Assembly: GCA_964057225.1 (NCBI GenBank)
Contig: OZ059894.1
Coordinates: 9,124,131 to 9,188,130, forward strand
Length of the DNA: 64,000 nt
Direction of reading: 5' to 3'
Origin: Auanema rhodensis
Taxonomy: Eukaryota > Nematoda > Chromadorea > Rhabditida > Rhabditidae
Shown here: positions 60,064 to 64,000 of the stretch, piece by piece
How positions within the stretch are numbered: the stretch's first letter is position 1
How the letters are laid out: each line of letters starts with the position of its first letter
Made by a program: the position numbers and the translations under genes
Notes under the pieces: model-generated
Databases searched by the model: none
What the model saw: the letters and a program-made list of their open reading frames with translations, nothing else
Told to the model about the DNA's origin: nothing

Positions 60064-62623
60064 TATGAGTAGACAGAATAAAGATTTCTTGAAGAGTTAT
60101 CAGTGTCAGAAAACCACTGTTGAAATCAATTCGAGTGTTCAAACTCTGGAATCCTTGAATCTGAATAATACTCATTACTGAAACCGAAACTAGGATTCAG
60201 ATGACCGATAGAACTCAGAAAAAGAATATTTCAAGGTGTCGGAAGGTAAAACATTGCCCCGAACCAGGATCGAACTGGTGACCTTTAGATCTTCAGTCTA
60301 ACGCTCTCCCAACTGAGCTATCGAGGCTATGAGTAGACAGAATAAAGATTTCTTGAAGAGTTATCAGTGTCAAAAAACCACTGTTGAAATCAATTCGAGT
60401 GTTCAAACTCTGGAATCCTTGAATCTGAATAATACTCATTACTGAAACCGAAACTAGGATTCAGATGACCGATAGAACTCGGAAAAAGAATATTGCAAGG
60501 TGTCGGAAGGTAAAACATTGCCCCGAACCAGGATCGAACTGGTGACCTTTAGATCTTCAGTCTAACGCTCTCCCAACTGAGCTATCGAGGCTATGAGTAG
60601 ACAGAATAAAGATTTCTTGAAGAGTTATCAGTGTCAAAAAACCACTGTTGAAATCAATTCGAGTGTTCAAACTCTGGAATCCTTGAATCTGAATAATACT
60701 CATTACTGAAACCGAAACTAGGATTCAGATGACCGATACAACTCAGAAAAAGAATATTTCAAGGTGTCGGAAGGTAAAACATTGCCCCGAACCAGGATCG
60801 AACTGGTGACCTTTAGATCTTCAGTCTAACGCTCTCCCAACTGAGCTATCGAGGCTATGAGTAGACAGAATAAAGATTTCTTGAAGAGTTATCAGTGTCA
60901 GAAAACCACTGTTGAAATCAATTCGAGTGTTCAAACTCTGGAATCCTTGAATCTGAATAATACTCATTACTGAAACCGAAACTAGGATTCAGATGACCGA
61001 TAGAACTCAGAAAAAGAATATTTCAAGGTGTCGGAAGGTAAAACATTGCCCCGAACCAGGATCGAACTGGTGACCTTTAGATCTTCAGTCTAACGCTCTC
61101 CCAACTGAGCTATCGAGGCTATGAGTAGACAGAATAAAGATTTCTTGAAGAGTTATCAGTGTCAGAAAACCACAGTTGAAATCAATTCCAATGTTCAAAC
61201 TCTGGAATCCTCGAATCTGAATAATACTCATTACTGAAACCGAAACTAGGATTCAGATGACCGATAGAACTCAGAAAAAGAATATTTCAAGGTGTCGGAA
61301 GGTAAAACATTGCCCCGAACCAGGATCGAACTGGTGACCTTTAGATCTTCAGTCTAACGCTCTCCCAACTGAGCTATCGAGGCTATGAGTAGACAGAATA
61401 AAGATTTCTTGAAGAGTTATCAGTGTCAGAAAACCACAGTTGAAATCAATTCCAATGTTCAAACTCTGGAATCCTCGAATCTGAATAATACTCATTACTG
61501 AAACCGAAACTAGGATTCAGATGACCGATAGAACTCAGAAAAAGAATATTTCAAGGTGTCGGAAGGTAAAACATTGCCCCGAACCAGGATCGAACTGGTG
61601 ACCTTTAGATCTTCAGTCTAACGCTCTCCCAACTGAGCTATCGAGGCTATGAGTAGACAGAATAAAGATTTCTTGAAGAGTTATCAGTGTCAGAAAACCA
61701 CTGTTGAAATCAATTCGAGTGTTCAAACTCTGGAATCCTTGAATCTGAATAATACTCATTACTGAAACCGAAACTAGGATTCAGATGACCGATAGAACTC
61801 AGAAAAAGAATATTTCAAGGTGTCGGAAGGTAAAACATTGCCCCGAACCAGGATCGAACTGGTGACCTTTAGATCTTCAGTCTAACGCTCTCCCAACTGA
61901 GCTATCGAGGCTATGAGTAGACAGAATAAAGATTTCTTGAAGAGTTATCAGTGTCAGAAAACCACTGTTGAAATCAATTCGAGTGTTCAAACTCTGGAAT
62001 CCTTGAATCTGAATAATACTCATTACTGAAACCGAAACTAGGATTCAGATGACCGATAGAACTCAGAAAAAGAATATTTCAAGGTGTCGGAAGGTAAAAC
62101 ATTGCCCCGAACCAGGATCGAACTGGTGACCTTTAGATCTTCAGTCTAACGCTCTCCCAACTGAGCTATCGAGGCTATGAGTAGACAGAATGAAGAATTC
62201 TTGAAGAGTTATAAGGAACAAAAAACCACAGTTGAAATCAATTCGAGTGTTCAAACTCTGGAATCCTTGAATCTGAATAATACTCATTACTGAAACCGAA
62301 ACTAGGATTCAGATGACCGATAGAACTCAGAAAAAGAATATTTCAAGGTGTCGGAAGGTAAAACATTGCCCCGAACCAGGATCGAACTGGTGACCTTTAG
62401 ATCTTCAGTCTAACGCTCTCCCAACTGAGCTATCGAGGCTATGAGTAGACAGAATAAAGATTTCTTGAAGAGTTATCAGTGTCAGAAAACCACTGTTGAA
62501 ATCAATTCGAGTGTTCAAACTCTGGAATCCTTGAATCTGAATAATACTCATTACTGAAACCGAAACTAGGATTCAGATGACCGATAGAACTCAGAAAAAG
62601 AATATTTCAAGGTGTCGGAAGGT

Positions 62624-62627
62624 AATA
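62624..62627 (-). terminator. Lost TTTT terminator of the tRNA at 62631-62703
   Basis: The + strand reads AATA instead of AAAA, so the gene-strand run is TATT. The tRNA itself is consensus. Confidence 0.7.
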
Positions 62628-63950
62628 CATTGCCCCGAACCAGGATCGAACTGGTGACCTTTAGATCTTCAGTCTAACGCTCTCCCAACTGAGCTATCGA
62701 GGCTATGAGTAGACAGAATAAAGATTTCTTGAAGAGTTATCAGTGTCAGAAAACCACTGTTGAAATCAATTCGAGTGTTCAAACTCTGGAATCCTTGAAT
62801 CTGAATAATACTCATTACTGAAACCGAAACTAGGAATCAGATGACCGATAGAACTCAGAAAAAGAATATTTCAAGGTGTCGGAATGTAAAACATTGCCCC
62901 GAACCAGGATCGAACTGGTGACCTTTAGATCTTCAGTCTAACGCTCTCCCAACTGAGCTATCGAGGCTATGAGTAGACAGAATAAAGATTTCTTGAAGAG
63001 TTATCAGTGTCAGAAAACCACTGTTGAAATCAATTCGAGTGTTCAAACTCTGGAATCCTTGAATCTGAATAATACTCATTACTGAAACCGAAACTAGGAT
63101 TCAGATGACCGATAGAACTCAGAAAAAGAATATTTCAAGGTGTCGGAAGGTAAAACATTGCCCCGAACCAGGATCGAACTGGTGACCTTTAGATCTTCAG
63201 TCTAACGCTCTCCCAACTGAGCTATCGAGGCTATGAGTAGACAGAATAAAGATTTCTTGAAGAGTTATCAGTGTCAGAAAACCACTGTTGAAATCAATTC
63301 GAGTGTTCAAACTCTGGAATCCTTGAATCTGAATAATACTCATTACTGAAACCGAAACTAGGATTCAGATGACCGATAGAACTCAGAAAAAGAATATTTC
63401 AAGGTGTCGGAAGGTAAAACATTGCCCCGAACCAGGATCGAACTGGTGACCTTTAGATCTTCAGTCTAACGCTCTCCCAACTGAGCTATCGAGGCTATGA
63501 GTAGACAGAATAAAGAATTCTTGAAGAGTTATCAGGAACAGAAAACCACAGTTGAAATCAATTCGAGTGTTCAAACTCTAGAATCCTCGAATCTGAATAA
63601 TACTCATTACTGAAACCGAAACTAGGATTCAGATGACCGATAGAACTCAGAAAAAGAATATTTCAAGGTGTCGGAATGTAAAACATTGCCCCGAACCAGG
63701 ATCGAACTGGTGACCTTTAGATCTTCAGTCTAACGCTCTCCCAACTGAGCTATCGAGGCTATGAGTAGACAGAATAAAGATTTCTTGAAGAGTTATCAGT
63801 GTCAGAAAACCACTGTTGAAATCAATTCGAGTGTTCAAACTCTGGAATCCTTGAATCTGAATAATACTCATTACTGAAACCGAAACTAGGAATCAGATGA
63901 CCGATAGAACTCAGAAAAAGAATATTTCAAGGTGTCGGAATGTAAAACAT

Positions 63951-64000
63951 TGCCCCGAACCAGGATCGAACTGGTGACCTTTAGATCTTCAGTCTAACGC
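63951..64000 (-). tRNA. tRNA-Phe(GAA), cut by window end
   Basis: The 3' 50 nt of a consensus copy are present; its 5' end lies beyond the window. The array therefore continues to the right. Confidence 0.95.

Larger units (their letters stand above)
37206..64000 (-). repeat. Right arm of tandem array, distal part (102 units, continues past window)
   Basis: Exactly 264 bp per unit with no phase shift across 26.7 kb. Spacer subtypes change in zones. To about 45500 there are nine-unit patterns of GGAATATTGGAAGG, GAATAATTCAAGG and GAATATTTCAAGG types. At 45700-50830 the zone contains damaged tRNA copies. At 51300-56800 TGAGTACACAG and CTGTTGTAATC markers occur. From about 57100 nearly uniform units carry AGTTATCAGTGTCAG. 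CACTCAAATTG of the left arm is replaced here by CACTCGAATTG (read on the gene strand). Confidence 0.97.
37287..64000 (-). tRNA. Block G: 102 tRNA-Phe(GAA) genes, - strand (last one partial)
   Basis: Left ends are 37287 + 264k for k = 0 to 101, each 73 nt. Anchors every fifth gene are 37287, 38607, 39927, 41247, 42567, 43887, 45207, 46527, 47847, 49167, 50487, 51807, 53127, 54447, 55767, 57087, 58407, 59727, 61047, 62367 and 63687. Non-consensus copies are 45735, 45999, 46527, 46791, 49167, 49431, 50223, 50487, 50751, 52071, 53655, 54975, 56559, 58143 and 59991. The remainder read as consensus. Confidence 0.97.

Noticed and set aside
1396-64000. CRISPR-like regular repeats
   Set aside because: The repeat is a complete animal-type tRNA and the spacers are near-identical, not unique. 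The period is 264 bp and the host gene has spliceosomal introns.
1396-64000. tRNA-derived SINE family
   Set aside because: Copies are strictly tandem with intact 73-nt tRNAs and TTTT. There is no A-rich tail and no target duplications around units.

Overview
This window is eukaryotic and almost certainly from a nematode. The only ordinary gene, at the left edge, has very short introns (42-52 bp) with GT...AG ends. The tRNA is of animal type with internal A and B boxes and a TTTT terminator. I cannot name the species. Clade IV or V nematodes would fit the intron sizes, but this is inference.

Layout. Positions 14-978 hold the last six exons of a HEATR5-like (HEAT-repeat, AP-1/clathrin-associated) gene on the + strand. 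Positions 979-1285 are intergenic. From 1286 to the end (64000) the window is one giant tandem array of a 264-bp unit: a 73-nt tRNA-Phe(GAA) gene plus a 191-bp spacer. By reading I count 225 tRNA-Phe copies, the last cut by the window edge. 101 are on the + strand (1396-27643) and 124 on the - strand (27892-64000). About 198 carry the consensus tRNA sequence. The rest have point changes, a shared three-base damage pattern (nine copies) or a 25-bp internal duplication (one copy). The anticodon is GAA in every copy.

The array is a large inverted structure: tRNAs on the two arms converge on a junction at about 27730-27805. The arms carry different spacer subtypes. Groups of units are duplicated as higher-order repeats of 2, 3, 5, 8, 9 and 10 units, as expected from unequal exchange. 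Three spacers lack the same 75 bp (189-bp units). Several rearrangement points (array left edge, the 75-bp deletions, the inversion junction and the retroelement insertion) fall within about 10 bp of one spacer motif.

At 33648-37205 a 3,558-bp LTR retrotransposon sits in one spacer. It has 345-bp LTRs identical by eye, a primer-binding site matching tRNA-Gln, a polypurine tract and a 4-bp (or 5-bp) target duplication. Its 2.87-kb interior is too short for gag-pol. It holds a broken + strand open region and a possible two-exon gene on the - strand.

How it works together: each unit looks like a self-contained RNA polymerase III gene, so the array could in principle supply a very large tRNA-Phe dose, or behave as a tRNA-derived satellite that is mostly silent. 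Sequence alone cannot tell these apart. Apart from the HEATR5 exons and possible retroelement genes I see no convincing protein-coding gene.
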